Both the position numbers and the translations under genes were made by a program. A DNA stretch of 41,748 nt from Prevotella sp. (lineage in GTDB: Bacteria > Bacteroidota > Bacteroidia > Bacteroidales > Bacteroidaceae). Under the pieces are notes generated by a model. The model saw only the letters and a list, made by a program, of their open reading frames with translations. It was not told the DNA's origin and did no database searches. Positions 1-9,482 of this stretch are shown one piece after another. The stretch is from the NCBI GenBank assembly GCA_017940545.1, contig JAGAYI010000023.1, positions 1 through 41,748 on the forward strand, given 5' to 3'. Positions within the stretch are counted from its first letter, which is position 1; each line of letters opens with the position of its first letter.

Positions 1-2
1 GC

Positions 3-1385
3 AACGGCTCTGCCTACACGGAGAGCAGTCCGGGTAAACTGACCTCTACGGTCATCGGAAAGCTGAAGGCAGGCGACAACCTCTACCTGATGGGCGGACA
101 GTATGACTTCCAGAACACATTGAGCATCAACCGCTCGGGCAGCGAGGGCAACATGATTACCATTCAGCCCTATAACAGCGAAAAGCCAGTCCTGGATTTT
201 CGTCAGCAGCAGAACAAGAAAAATGGTGTAACGGTGGGCGGCAGCTATCTGCACATCAAGGGGTTAACCATTCGCTACGCGGGCTTCAAGGGCATCTGGT
301 TGGAGGATGCCAAATACTGCATACTGGAGGGGCTCGACGTGTATGGCTGCTGCAATGCCGGCATACAACTGCGTAGCGGTGGTCATAACATGGTGATCAA
401 CTGCGATGCGCACGACAACTTCGACTACCAGGACGAGGGCGGCAATGCCGACGGCTTTGCCGACAAGCAGGGCGATGCCTGTCCGGGCAACATCTACATA
501 GGTTGTCGGTCGTGGAACAACTCTGACGACGGCTGGGACAGTTTCCAGCGTGTTACTGACGGCACGCCGACGGTCTATATCAACTGCATAGCGTGGAACA
601 ACGGGCCGGCCACGTTCGACCTGTCGAGCCATCCGCGGGCAACGGGGGTGGATAAGGACCTGGCCTGCTTTGCCGGTAAGGACCTGGCCAACTTTGCCAA
701 TGGCGGCAACCCCAACGGCTTCAAGGTGGGTGGCGACGGCACGAAGCACAACGTGGAGCTGTACCGCTGCCTGGCCGTGGGGCACCGGAAGAAGGGCTTT
801 GACCAGAACAATAATGCCGGCGACATGAAGGTGATTAACTGCACGGCCTATAAAAACAACACCAACTATGGATTCGGCAACCCGCATGCATATACGATGA
901 CCATCAAGAACTGTGTGAGCGTGTCACCTACGGGAGGCAGTGGCAGCAACTATCATTTCTCAAAATATTCAGGTGCCACCATTACTTCTGATCATAACAC
1001 GTGGAACTCGGGCTACAGCTGTACGGAGGCTGACTTCGAGGGGTTGGACGTGACGGAAATCATCTTCGCCGAGCGTAATGCTGACGGCACGCTGCCAGCG
1101 ACACAGCAGTTCCACCTGAAGGCGTCGGCTACGAACCTCATTGACAAGGGCGTCAGCTACACCGGCTTCAGCGGCGAGAAGATGGCCGACTACGTTTCGT
1201 ACAAGGGCACCGCGCCCGACTTGGGCTGCTATGAGTACGACAGTTCGTCGGCCATTGAGGGTCTGACCATCAGCGAGGGTACGCCGCGTGCCGACATGCC
1301 TTGCTTCAATCTCAGCGGTCAGCGTGTTGATGGCTCCTACAAAGGCATCGTCGTTCAGAGTGGCCGGAAGTATTTGCAGAAGTAA
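3..1385 (+). CDS. Pectate lyase, PL9-like (5' truncated by window)
   Basis: The reading frame is open from base 3, so the ATG at 90 is internal and the true start lies left of the window; about 460 residues are visible. The protein is a right-handed parallel beta-helix with many short Gly/Asn/Val turns. The motifs NADGFADK (about 443-470) and NNSDDGWD (about 516-539) match the calcium-binding core of polysaccharide lyase family 9, which cuts homogalacturonan by beta-elimination. The last 26 or so residues (FNLSGQRV...YKGIVV...GRKYLQK) form a short basic tail also seen on three other secreted proteins in this window, so export to the surface or medium is likely. The next + strand gene starts 2 bases after the stop. 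The family call rests on motif memory; substrate is inferred from the neighbouring PL1 and GH28-GH105 genes. Confidence 0.82.
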   Translation, partial: NGSAYTESSPGKLTSTVIGKLKAGDNLYLMGGQYDFQNTLSINRSGSEGNMITIQPYNSEKPVLDFRQQQNKKNGVTVGGSYLHIKGLTIRYAGFKGIWLEDAKYCILEGLDVYGCCNAGIQLRSGGHNMVINCDAHDNFDYQDEGGNADGFADKQGDACPGNIYIGCRSWNNSDDGWDSFQRVTDGTPTVYINCIAWNNGPATFDLSSHPRATGVDKDLACFAGKDLANFANGGNPNGFKVGGDGTKHNVELYRCLAVGHRKKGFDQNNNAGDMKVINCTAYKNNTNYGFGNPHAYTMTIKNCVSVSPTGGSGSNYHFSKYSGATITSDHNTWNSGYSCTEADFEGLDVTEIIFAERNADGTLPATQQFHLKASATNLIDKGVSYTGFSGEKMADYVSYKGTAPDLGCYEYDSSSAIEGLTISEGTPRADMPCFNLSGQRVDGSYKGIVVQSGRKYLQK

Positions 1386-1387
1386 GG

Positions 1388-2440
1388 ATGGACTGGGAAC
1401 AGTACCGGAAACACAAGGACTTTGCAGGTGAGAAGAAACCGTCGATGCTACGGCGGCGCATAGGGCATGACTATACGTCAAGGTGCATTTACCTTATAAC
1501 AATGACGGTGGAAGGCCGGCGCCAGCTATTGGGACGGTTGGTGGGCAACGTGCAGGCACCTGCAGGAAGCGTTGATGCCCCAAGGGTTGAACTGACGGCT
1601 CTTGGAGAGAGGGTGCGGACGTGTTGGGCCGAAATAGGCGTGCACTACCCTCAGGTCAGAAGCATTGGTCTTCAGATAATGCCAGACCACCTGCATGGCA
1701 TTCTTTTTGTGCGAGAACAGATGGACTGCCAATTGGGGCAGGTCATAAAGGGCTTTAAGACTGGCTGTAACAGGGCTTACAGGGAACTGGGGCTTGCTGT
1801 TTCCTCTGCTGCGACAGTGTCGCAGCACAGCCAACAGCAGGGCGGGCAACAGAAACGGGACCGCAGCCTCGACGACCGTGAACATGGACAGCTGTGGGCT
1901 ATTGGCTTTAACGATCATATACTTTCAGGACGTGGGGAACTGGCGAATTGGCAACGCTACCTGCACGAGAATCCCTACAGACTGGCAATGAAGAGGGCTT
2001 ACCCTGACTATTTTCGTGTTCAGTTTAATGTAAATGTCGGGCAGCAAACGTATGCAGCTATTGGCAACCGTTTCCTGTTGCAACACCCACATAAGGTACA
2101 GGTGCAGCTGTCGAGGAGGCTGACAGAACAGCAAATACAGGATGAGGTGCAACGCTGTCTGGTGTTGGCAAAGAGTGGGGCTGTACTCGCATCCCCGGCT
2201 ATATCAACAGGAGAACAATCTGTAATGAGGGCTGTGCTGAATGCACATTTCCCACTTATCTTCCTTACACCTTGGGGCTTTAATGCTTTCTCAAAACCGG
2301 GACATCAGTACTATGAGGCCTGTGCGGAGGGCAGGCTGCTGTTGCTGGCACCCTGGCCACACCAAAACGAGCGGATAGCACTGACACGCCAGATGTGTAT
2401 GGACCTTAACGGCATGACAAAAGCTTTGTGTTCGTATTAA
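1388..2440 (+). CDS. RAYT / IS200-like Y1 transposase with extra C-terminal domain
   Basis: This 350-residue protein has the HUH signature MPDHLHGI at residues 98-105 (H-x-H metal ligands) and a later helix with RYLHENPYR that carries the candidate nucleophilic tyrosine, as in REP-associated tyrosine transposases. Such enzymes cut single-stranded DNA at hairpins. The usual RAYT length is about 150-200 residues; here about 140 more follow (from about base 2010). They include LASPAISTGEQ and GRLLLLAPW, which look like an alpha/beta, possibly SLOG/DprA-like, domain; that part is a guess. The ATG at 1388 lies 2 bases after the pectate lyase stop, so it is probably translated from the same mRNA. 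No terminal repeats of an insertion sequence are seen around it, which fits a domesticated RAYT rather than an active IS. Confidence 0.8.
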   Translation: MDWEQYRKHKDFAGEKKPSMLRRRIGHDYTSRCIYLITMTVEGRRQLLGRLVGNVQAPAGSVDAPRVELTALGERVRTCWAEIGVHYPQVRSIGLQIMPDHLHGILFVREQMDCQLGQVIKGFKTGCNRAYRELGLAVSSAATVSQHSQQQGGQQKRDRSLDDREHGQLWAIGFNDHILSGRGELANWQRYLHENPYRLAMKRAYPDYFRVQFNVNVGQQTYAAIGNRFLLQHPHKVQVQLSRRLTEQQIQDEVQRCLVLAKSGAVLASPAISTGEQSVMRAVLNAHFPLIFLTPWGFNAFSKPGHQYYEACAEGRLLLLAPWPHQNERIALTRQMCMDLNGMTKALCSY

Positions 2441-2480
2441 CAACGAAAAAGGAAGCCCGCGGGCTTCCTTTTTCGTTGTT
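2439..2480. terminator. 42-bp perfect palindrome, bidirectional terminator
   Basis: Left arm 2439-2458 and right arm 2461-2480 are exact reverse complements around a GC centre, so all 42 bases form one perfect palindrome. The GC-rich core (GGAAGCCCGCGGGCTTCC) is flanked by an A-run and a T-run, giving an intrinsic terminator on both strands. It contains the stop codons of both convergent genes. Confidence 0.85.
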
Positions 2481-4383
2481 ATTTCTTGAGGAACTTCTTT
2501 CCGTTTTGTATGACGATGCCTCGGTAGCTGCTATCTACCCGTTGTCCCTGCAGGTTATACATATAACCGTCGGCAGCAGTCGAGAACGTTACAGGAGTCT
2601 CAATGCCTGTGGGGTCGATGATGGAACCCTTGATGATGACCTGGGCAAGACCGATGTCCTTCTTGTTGATAGAGCCGTCAGTATTCGATGCCCCTACGTT
2701 ATACAGGTTGATAACCAGTTCGCATGTACCATCGGTAGCCGTGCTGCTGATTTCCTTGCTATAGTAGGAGTAATAGTTGTTTGCGGCATTGTTGCGGTTA
2801 GGCGATACGCCACTAAAGATGGTGCTCTTGCCACCGGCATCCTTCCATGAAATATCCATTGTTCCGTTGTCGGTGCCTGCCTTTGTTGCATACAGCTCAA
2901 TGCTGGAAGCCTTGAACTTGTTGCCGCTCTTGGTGGTGAACGAGAAGGTGACGGCATTGTCGCTGGCAGCAGCCGTCTGTATGGTCTGAGCCTGATAGAG
3001 CGCGAAACGTATGCTGCTGTAGGTTCCGTGCGTGCGTAAATCAAGGTTAGAGCCGCACGTCACGCTGGTAGAGGCAATGTAGTCGGCTATGGCGGTAGCC
3101 ACCTCGGCGTTCGTGTCGTTCGACATGGACCAGAAGATGCTGCCTTTGGTGCCATCGGGTTCCGGGGTGCTCTCGCCGAAGGGTAGTGTGGCACCGGCAT
3201 TTCCCTGCACTAATGAAGGCACCTCAGCATAGGGAGCTACCTGGTAGTCGTATGGCACGGTGACGGTAGAGCCTACGTTAGCTGGCAGGTTGCTGGCAGC
3301 GGCAATGTAGTTGTTGGTCGTCCAGGTTACTGCCGTTGCGCTGCTCTGGCTGTAGTAGTGACTCACGCCCGGCGCGAAGTAGTTGCCCTCAATGAGGAAC
3401 TCCGAGTTCTTGCGTGGGTTGATGCAGTTGTTGGCACCCGTGCAGCTGAAGTAGTTGTTCAGCATGTGAATCTTTCCTGCGCGGGCCATCGGCATGCGCT
3501 GCTTGCAGCCCGTTCCCCACCAGTTGAAGGCGAAGGTGGTATTTAGGTAACCTTGTGCCTCGCTGTCGCTGCTGCCCACGAGGTTGGTGTTCTGGTGCAT
3601 GTAGGAGCGTTCGGTATAGTGGAACGTACACCAGCTGACGGTGATGAAGTCGGCTGAATTGGTAATGTCGAAGTTGCCGTCCTCGCCGTCCTGAAAGTCG
3701 CAATGGTCTATCCAGCAGTGCTTGGCTCCTGTGCAGGAGATGAGGTCGCTGCCGCCCACGTCGATGGCGCCGGGGCCCACGAAGCTGATGTTGCGGATGA
3801 TGATGTTCTCAGCATTGCTGGAAAGTGAGAGAATGCCCGCATTGCGGTAGCCCTCGTCGTCGTCGTCCGTCAGGTTGATAATGATTTGGCGCGTATTGTA
3901 TTCTGCTGCTTCGCTTACTTTCTTGCCGTTCGTCAGCGTGCCACCCCCTCCGCTGGTGCTCATGCCGGAAACGCCAGCTTTGGTCAGCTCATCCTTTATC
4001 TGGTCAGTCACAAACCATTCGGTGCAGATACGTGCATTGTTGATGCCCAGCAGCGTCTTGTTCTTTGTGCTGATGCCGACGCTGGTAGCCACGATGAAGT
4101 CGCCGTCGGAACCGTCGAAGATGATGACGTCGTTCTGGCTGATGGCATTCTGAATGGTACTCTTCATGTTCTGGCCGGTTGACTTCAGAACAATGACCTT
4201 GCCCGTAAAGTCGTCGGGGATGGGGTAGGTGTAGCACCCGCCGCCCGTCATGTTGTAAGATGTGCCGGCATCGGTACGCGACGTAACGGTACAGAAGCCG
4301 AACGGCTCATTGAGGTCGTAGCCGTCGGCCCAGACAGACAGTGAGCAAAAGGCTGCAACGAGGGGAAGTAATATTCGTTTCAT
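2479..4383 (-). CDS. Pectate lyase, PL1 family, secreted
   Basis: A 634-residue protein with a signal peptide (MKRILLPLVAAFCSLSVWA). The catalytic beta-helix shows the PL1 pattern: WIDHCDF near residue 224, a Ca-site DGNFDIT segment just after it, SWCTFHY, and RMPMARAG near 296-303 with the conserved arginines. It should cleave polygalacturonate outside the cytoplasm. The part after about residue 430 is a beta-rich accessory region of unknown role. It ends in the short tail YNLQGQRV...GIVIQNGKKFLKK. It lies 52 bases downstream of the GH28-GH105 gene on the same strand with no terminator between, so the two are likely one operon. The stop codon sits inside the palindrome at 2439-2480. Confidence 0.88.
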   Translation of the reverse strand: MKRILLPLVAAFCSLSVWADGYDLNEPFGFCTVTSRTDAGTSYNMTGGGCYTYPIPDDFTGKVIVLKSTGQNMKSTIQNAISQNDVIIFDGSDGDFIVATSVGISTKNKTLLGINNARICTEWFVTDQIKDELTKAGVSGMSTSGGGGTLTNGKKVSEAAEYNTRQIIINLTDDDDEGYRNAGILSLSSNAENIIIRNISFVGPGAIDVGGSDLISCTGAKHCWIDHCDFQDGEDGNFDITNSADFITVSWCTFHYTERSYMHQNTNLVGSSDSEAQGYLNTTFAFNWWGTGCKQRMPMARAGKIHMLNNYFSCTGANNCINPRKNSEFLIEGNYFAPGVSHYYSQSSATAVTWTTNNYIAAASNLPANVGSTVTVPYDYQVAPYAEVPSLVQGNAGATLPFGESTPEPDGTKGSIFWSMSNDTNAEVATAIADYIASTSVTCGSNLDLRTHGTYSSIRFALYQAQTIQTAAASDNAVTFSFTTKSGNKFKASSIELYATKAGTDNGTMDISWKDAGGKSTIFSGVSPNRNNAANNYYSYYSKEISSTATDGTCELVINLYNVGASNTDGSINKKDIGLAQVIIKGSIIDPTGIETPVTFSTAADGYMYNLQGQRVDSSYRGIVIQNGKKFLKK

Positions 4384-4435
4384 ATTGTTTTTATATAAGT
4401 TGTAGGTGTAACAATAGCGATGGTGAAATGTGTCA

Positions 4436-7090
4436 TTACAAGGTGTCGGTGGTATAGCCCAGTGCCTCCATCTCCAATGAAGCCCAGATGAAGGGTCCCA
4501 CGCCCTTGGCGTCGTTGTCGCGTATGGGTTCGCTGAGGTAGTATTCGTAAGAGCCGTCGCGCCTGAGGTTCTCCTTCACGTTGGGTGCAGCCTTGAGCAC
4601 CTTCTTGCTGAGCCCCGGGCCAAGACCTGCCACGGCGCAGCACTGCGTCAGGGAGATGGTTTTGTCGTTGTTCAGGCGGATGAAGTGCTTGATGATACCC
4701 TCGTAGGCACAGATGCCGGCCTGACGGTATTCGTCGCCGACGTAGCCCTTGCGGGCGGCCTTCAGCAACACGTAAGCAAACATTGATGAGCAGGTGGATT
4801 CCAGGTAGTTACCTTCGCGGGTTGGAGAATCCATGACCTGATACCACAGTCCCGTCTTCTTGTCCTGCCACTTAATGATGGCATCAAGGTCGCGTTTCAG
4901 CAAGTCGATGAGTTCGGCACGGCGGGCGTAGTTTTCGGGCAGCGCGTCGAGTAGTTCAATGAGAGCCATGGAGTACCACCCCTGGGCGCGTCCCCAGCAG
5001 TGCTGCGAGAGTCCTGTCTTCTTGTCGGCCCAGAACATGTCGCGCGTCTCGTCGTAGGCATGGCGGTTCAGACCGGTTGCCGGGTCGTAGGTGCGCTGGT
5101 AGGTAATGCTGATTTGGTTGACGGCGTCGTCGTAGATTTTCTGAATATTCGGAGTAATCTGAGTATTCGGAGTAATCTGAGTAATCTGAGTAATCGGAGT
5201 AATCTGATTATTCTGATTATTCTGACCTTCCACCAACGGTGCTGTCAGCACGCGGAAGGGCAGCCCCATGAAGATGCCGTCGAGCCACACCTGATAGGAA
5301 TAAATGGCCTTGTGCCAATAGACCTTGTCCTTCTTGGTGCGGGGCTGCTTCTCTAACTGGCGCATCATGAGCTGTATGGCCTTCAGGTTCTTCTCCTCGG
5401 GATAGAGCTGCTGCATGCGTGCCACGAAGTGGCCGGTGCGAATGTTGTCGAGGTTATAGTCCTCGAGCTTGTAGTTGCGAATGTTACCGTCGGCATAGAT
5501 CATGGTGTCACAATACTCCTTACAATAATTAAGTATGGCGTTTCCGCCATACTTAAGATAGGTGTCGAGCATTGCTTCGAGTTCAATTCCCATGACGTAG
5601 CTCCACCGAGGTTTCTTGGCGAAGTCAAGCAGAAAGGACTTGGGCGTTCGCTGCATTTCCGAGTAGGTGAGCCACTCGCTGTAGTGCTTATATGGTTTCT
5701 CCAAGAGCACGATGTTTCCGTTGATGAAGAGGTTTTCGAACTTCACGTTACGCGTCTCGCCCTTGATGGTGTTGCCCGACTGCACGCCGTTGAACTTACA
5801 GTCCTTGACGTAGATGTCGTGAACATAGACGGCCGTGTCGAGTCCGATGATCTGCACGCCATACATAGACTTTTCGCAGGTGACGTTCTCCATGTAGATG
5901 TTGCGGACCGTGGGCGGATAGTTGCGGCAGCATATCTCGTTAGGCTCGTAGTCGAGGTTGATTTTCAGCACCGACTCCTTGCATTGTCCTACCTTAATAT
6001 TACGCGCGTAGATATTTTCGATGACACCGCCGCGGCAGGGGTTTGTCTTGATGCGTACCACACGCTCCAGTTCAGGCGAGTCCATCACGTTGTCGTGGGC
6101 AAAGACGTTGCGGCAGCCGCCGGAAATTTCAGAACCGATGACCACGCCGCCGTGTCCGTTGTGCATGATGCAGTTGCGTATGATGATATTCTCAGAGGGC
6201 TTTCCCCACAGGCGTCCGTCGTTGTTACGTCCGCTCTTGATGGCTATGCAGTCGTCGCCGGTGTTGAAGAAGCAGTTTTCAATCAGCACGCCGTCGCACG
6301 ACTCGGGGTCGCAGCCGTCGCCGTTAGGACCATCGTTGGTGATCTTCACGCCGCGCACCGTGACGTTCTTGCAGAACAGGGGGTGAATGACCCAGAAGGG
6401 AGAGCGCAGCAGGGTGACATTCTCAATGAGGATGTTGTCGCACTGGTTCAGGTTAATGAGCTGCGGGCGCAGGCCGTCGTTCTTGTCGAAACGGCGCTCG
6501 TCCATGTTGACACCGTCCTCTGCCTGCTTGAGCAGACGGGCACGGGAACCTCCGCGCTGGCTGATCATGCCCTCACGATAGCCGAAAGAGGCCTTTCCGC
6601 ACATGGGCCACCAGGTCTCGTTGGAGCCGCCGCCGTCGATGGTTCCTTCGCCGGTGATGGCCACGTTCTGCTGCTTGTAGGCATAGATGCAGGGACTGAG
6701 GTTCCAGCAGTCGATGCCCTCCCAGCGTGTAGGCACGATGGGGTAGAGGTCAGGCTGGAAGACAAACTGCAGCACGGCGTCTTTCTCGACCACAAGGTTG
6801 ACGTTAGACAGCAGGGTGATGGCACCCGTGTTGAACGTTCCTGCCGGCACGATGACGCGTCCGCCGCCTTTCTTCGAACAGGCTGCAATAGCTTTGTTGA
6901 TGGCTTTCTGGTTTTTTACTGCCGAAGCCTTGGTACTGGCTCCATACTTGGTGATGACGAAGTCGCGGGCGGCAAATTCCGGCGCCTTGATGCTTTGCTC
7001 AATCTGCTTGTAGGTGGTGTTCCACGCATCGTCGGCCATGGCCACGGCAGGAAGCAGCAGGCACAGGAGCAATAATTGGAGTTGCTTCAT
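4436..7090 (-). CDS. GH28 polygalacturonase - GH105 unsaturated galacturonidase fusion
   Basis: 884 residues with a signal peptide (MKQLQLLLLCLLLPAVAMA). Residues about 45-470 are a GH28 beta-helix: NGDGCDPES near 255, GDDCIAIKSG near 277, GHGG and RIKTN supply the usual acidic, His and Arg/Lys site residues. Residues about 480-884 are a GH105 (YteR-like) alpha/alpha barrel with WLDGIFMG near 602, HAYDE, and WGRAQGWY. GH28 hydrolyses galacturonan; GH105 removes the unsaturated uronate that pectate lyases leave at chain ends, so one protein joins two successive pectin steps. An Ile/Thr/Pro/Asn/Gln-rich insert at about residues 622-650 comes from a DNA tandem repeat. A promoter lies at 7129-7160, and the PL1 gene follows. 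Confidence 0.88.
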   Translation of the reverse strand: MKQLQLLLLCLLLPAVAMADDAWNTTYKQIEQSIKAPEFAARDFVITKYGASTKASAVKNQKAINKAIAACSKKGGGRVIVPAGTFNTGAITLLSNVNLVVEKDAVLQFVFQPDLYPIVPTRWEGIDCWNLSPCIYAYKQQNVAITGEGTIDGGGSNETWWPMCGKASFGYREGMISQRGGSRARLLKQAEDGVNMDERRFDKNDGLRPQLINLNQCDNILIENVTLLRSPFWVIHPLFCKNVTVRGVKITNDGPNGDGCDPESCDGVLIENCFFNTGDDCIAIKSGRNNDGRLWGKPSENIIIRNCIMHNGHGGVVIGSEISGGCRNVFAHDNVMDSPELERVVRIKTNPCRGGVIENIYARNIKVGQCKESVLKINLDYEPNEICCRNYPPTVRNIYMENVTCEKSMYGVQIIGLDTAVYVHDIYVKDCKFNGVQSGNTIKGETRNVKFENLFINGNIVLLEKPYKHYSEWLTYSEMQRTPKSFLLDFAKKPRWSYVMGIELEAMLDTYLKYGGNAILNYCKEYCDTMIYADGNIRNYKLEDYNLDNIRTGHFVARMQQLYPEEKNLKAIQLMMRQLEKQPRTKKDKVYWHKAIYSYQVWLDGIFMGLPFRVLTAPLVEGQNNQNNQITPITQITQITPNTQITPNIQKIYDDAVNQISITYQRTYDPATGLNRHAYDETRDMFWADKKTGLSQHCWGRAQGWYSMALIELLDALPENYARRAELIDLLKRDLDAIIKWQDKKTGLWYQVMDSPTREGNYLESTCSSMFAYVLLKAARKGYVGDEYRQAGICAYEGIIKHFIRLNNDKTISLTQCCAVAGLGPGLSKKVLKAAPNVKENLRRDGSYEYYLSEPIRDNDAKGVGPFIWASLEMEALGYTTDTL
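5141..5226. repeat. 9-bp tandem repeat inside the GH105 part
   Basis: Units of the form GTAATCTGA, GTAATCGGA and TTATTCTGA follow each other in steps of 9 bases. Because the unit is a multiple of three, gain or loss of copies would change the protein by three residues and keep the frame. On the coding strand it gives repeated Ile-Thr-Pro/Gln and Asn-Asn-Gln triplets. Confidence 0.85.
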
Positions 7091-7128
7091 TGTTTAAGTT
7101 TTAGTAGATTAGAAAATATTTATGGGCA

Positions 7129-7160
7129 CAAAGATACAAAAATATATCTGAATGCCCAAA
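7129..7160 (-). promoter_or_regulatory. Promoter of the GH28-GH105/PL1 operon
   Basis: Read on the - strand: TTTG (7157-7160), a 20-base spacer, then TATCTTTG (7129-7136). This matches the Bacteroidota housekeeping promoter (TTTG, 19-21 bases, TAnnTTTG). It leaves a leader of about 35 bases before the ATG at 7090. Confidence 0.75.
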
Positions 7161-7209
7161 GATAATAAGGAAATAATTGATGTAAAGGATTACGTTGAAG
7201 GCCGAAAAC

Positions 7210-7989
7210 TCAACGCTGCAATGCCTCGAAGAGCTGGTCGAGTGCCTTGTCGGCATCGCCTTGCGCCTCGTGTAGCAAGGTGACAAACTTGGAGCCGATG
7301 ATGGCACCGGCGGCATTGTCCTGTGCGGCCTTGAGGGTCTGCGCATTGCTGATGCCGAAGCCAATCATGCGTGGATTGCGGAGGTTCATCTGGTTGATGC
7401 GGCGGAAATATTCCTGTTTGGCATCGTCGAAAGACTTCTGGGCTCCCGTGATGGCAGCAGAAGACACCATATAGATGAAACCGTCGGTATGTTCGTCGAT
7501 GAAACGGATGCGCTCCTCGCTGGTTTCGGGGGTGATGAGCATGATGACACGCAGGTCGTAGCGGTCGGCCACGGGCTTGATGACTTCCTGATAGTCCTTA
7601 AAGGGCAGGTCGGGAATAATCATGCCGCTGACGCCACTCTCTACGCACGACTGGCAGAAGGCCTCGATGCCGTACTGCATGATAGGGTTCAGGTAGCCCA
7701 TGAGGATGAGGGGTATGCTGACCTGGTCCTTGACAGCACTCAGCTGTTCGAAGAGCTTGCGCAGGGTCATGCCGTTCTTGAGGGCCGTGGTGGCAGCATC
7801 CTGAATGACGGGACCGTCGGCCATGGGGTCGCTGAACGGAATGCCCACCTCAATCATGGAGATGCCGCGGCGCTGAAGGGTGAGAATGACTTGGGCCGTT
7901 CCGTCGAGGGTAGGGGCACCGGCGCAGAAATAAAGGGAGAGCAGCTTACGGGAGCCGCGATTATTGAAAAGGGAATTGATTTTGTTCAT
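7210..7989 (-). CDS. trpA: Tryptophan synthase alpha chain
   Basis: 259 residues, close to the family's usual 260-270. TrpA splits indole-3-glycerol phosphate to indole, which passes to TrpB. The catalytic-Glu segment [11 protein letters not shown] and the LPFKDY aspartate segment are present, as is the phosphate-binding GFGIS/GAIIGS pair. It is the last gene of the trp operon, starting 22 bases after trpF. The cytoplasmic partner subunit TrpB is encoded first in the same operon, at its far end. Only a weak short hairpin overlaps the stop codon, so I do not call a terminator. Confidence 0.96.
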   Translation of the reverse strand: MNKINSLFNNRGSRKLLSLYFCAGAPTLDGTAQVILTLQRRGISMIEVGIPFSDPMADGPVIQDAATTALKNGMTLRKLFEQLSAVKDQVSIPLILMGYLNPIMQYGIEAFCQSCVESGVSGMIIPDLPFKDYQEVIKPVADRYDLRVIMLITPETSEERIRFIDEHTDGFIYMVSSAAITGAQKSFDDAKQEYFRRINQMNLRNPRMIGFGISNAQTLKAAQDNAAGAIIGSKFVTLLHEAQGDADKALDQLFEALQR

Positions 7990-8011
7990 ATTCTTGTTTG
8001 GGGTATAGGGG

Positions 8012-8659
8012 TTATAAGAGTGACAGTGATTGAAGACTTTTCATGAAAGTCGTGAGAAGATGGATGTCCTTGAGGGCCGGAGCATGCTCGAAACGCGAGT
8101 TGAGGTCGATGCCTGCCAAATAAGGATGACGGAAGTCGCTGATGTGCTGAGCGTCGTCGGGGCCTATGCCGCCACTGAGCAGGAAGGGCACCGGCCCTTG
8201 GTAGGCATTCAGCATTGACCAGTCGTACTGCGTACCGTTGCCGCCGGCTGAAGGCCCCTTGGCGTCGAACAGGAAGTAGTCAGCAAGTCCGGAATACAGG
8301 GAAGTGGCTTCCAGGTCGGCAGACGTGGAGATGCAGAAGGCCTTGATGACGGTAATGCTGACGGCAGCGCGAAGCGACTGGACGTATTCCGGTGTCTCGT
8401 GGCCATGCAGTTGTACGCCGTACAGACCGTAGTCAGCCACATGCTGAATGACATCAGTCAACGGGGCATCGACAAAGACACCGATGCGCCGGACCCGCTG
8501 GGGCAAGTAAGCTGGCAGTGCAGCAACGTAGCGGCTGGACTTAGGCCAGAAAATGAAACCCATCCACCCGGCGGAGCGTGGCATACCGTAGCCTGCCTGC
8601 AGCTCTTCGACAGCTGAGATATTGCCGGGCTCGCGCATGCCGCAAACCTTTAGTATCAT
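8012..8659 (-). CDS. trpF: Phosphoribosylanthranilate isomerase
   Basis: 215 residues. The N-terminus [14 protein letters not shown] holds the catalytic cysteine of TrpF, and the later [10 protein letters not shown] is the phosphate-binding loop of the beta/alpha barrel. It isomerises phosphoribosylanthranilate to the carboxyphenylamino-deoxyribulose phosphate used by TrpC. It is a separate gene here, not fused to trpC as in Escherichia coli. It lies 34 bases after trpC and 22 before trpA. Confidence 0.95.
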   Translation of the reverse strand: MILKVCGMREPGNISAVEELQAGYGMPRSAGWMGFIFWPKSSRYVAALPAYLPQRVRRIGVFVDAPLTDVIQHVADYGLYGVQLHGHETPEYVQSLRAAVSITVIKAFCISTSADLEATSLYSGLADYFLFDAKGPSAGGNGTQYDWSMLNAYQGPVPFLLSGGIGPDDAQHISDFRHPYLAGIDLNSRFEHAPALKDIHLLTTFMKSLQSLSLL

Positions 8660-8693
8660 GGTTTAATGTTCTTGTTCTTAATTATTTATCATT

Positions 8694-9482
8694 TTATATC
8701 GCAGCGATGAAGTTGGCCAATGCTGCTCCGGGATCTTCCTGCTTCATGAAAGTCTCGCCGATGAGGAAACCCTGATAGCCAACTTCGCGGAGCTGACGTA
8801 CCGTATCGGGATTGCTGATGCCGCTTTCGCTGATTTTGACAGCATTGATGGGCAGCAGGTCGGCCAGCCGGAAGGAGGTTTCCACGTCAGTCGTGAAGGT
8901 GCCGAGACTACGGTTATTAATGCCATAGAGGTCGGGTTCCAGTTCAGCATAGTCCAATTCGTCTTCGTCGTGCATCTCCAAGAGCACTTCAAGCCCGATG
9001 GCATGAGCAGCCTGCAGGAGTCGTTTGCACTCGTAGAAGTTCAGGCAGGCAGCAATGAGCAGCACGGTGGACGCACCTGCCAGGCGTGCCTGTAGCAGCT
9101 GGTGCTCATCGATGATGAAGTTTTTGTACAGCACCGGAATGCGAACACCCGACATGCGTGCCTCTTTGATGTATTCATCGTCGCCGCCAAAGTAGCGGTT
9201 GTCGGTAAGAACACTGATGGCTGCCGCACCGTTCTGCTGGTAGGCAAAGGGAATGTCGGAGGGTTTGGCGTCTTCGTTAATCCAGCCAAGGGATGGTGAC
9301 TTACGCTTGAACTCGGCAATGATGCCGGTGGTTGACTTTCTGAGGGCGTCGGCAATAGGTGGACGCTTGTAGAAGGTCTGCTCTTCAATGATGCGCTGCA
9401 GTTTCTTGGTAGGCTGCATCTCCTTCATAATCTGGACTTCGCGCCGTTTCCAGGCTACGATTTCTTCTAAAATGTCTGCCAT
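8694..9482 (-). CDS. trpC: Indole-3-glycerol phosphate synthase
   Basis: 262 residues. The motif EFKRKSPSLG contains the substrate-binding lysine and SPS loop typical of TrpC, followed by NNRSLGTF and SESGIS further on. It closes the indole ring. It is a single-domain enzyme. It starts 56 bases after trpD; a TATCTTTG element at 9513-9520 could give weak internal transcription, but the upstream TTTG is absent at the expected distance. Confidence 0.95.
   Translation of the reverse strand: MADILEEIVAWKRREVQIMKEMQPTKKLQRIIEEQTFYKRPPIADALRKSTTGIIAEFKRKSPSLGWINEDAKPSDIPFAYQQNGAAAISVLTDNRYFGGDDEYIKEARMSGVRIPVLYKNFIIDEHQLLQARLAGASTVLLIAACLNFYECKRLLQAAHAIGLEVLLEMHDEDELDYAELEPDLYGINNRSLGTFTTDVETSFRLADLLPINAVKISESGISNPDTVRQLREVGYQGFLIGETFMKQEDPGAALANFIAAI

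Noticed and set aside
1388-2480. Complete insertion sequence
   Set aside because: Only a transposase-like gene and one palindrome are seen; no matching left end or target duplication.
5429-7075. 548-residue open frame on the + strand
   Set aside because: It is antisense to the GH28-GH105 gene, whose domains and signal peptide are clear; the + frame has no domain and is open because of GC-rich third positions.
7189-7216. Terminator after trpA
   Set aside because: The stem is about six base pairs, overlaps the stop codon, and has no T-run.
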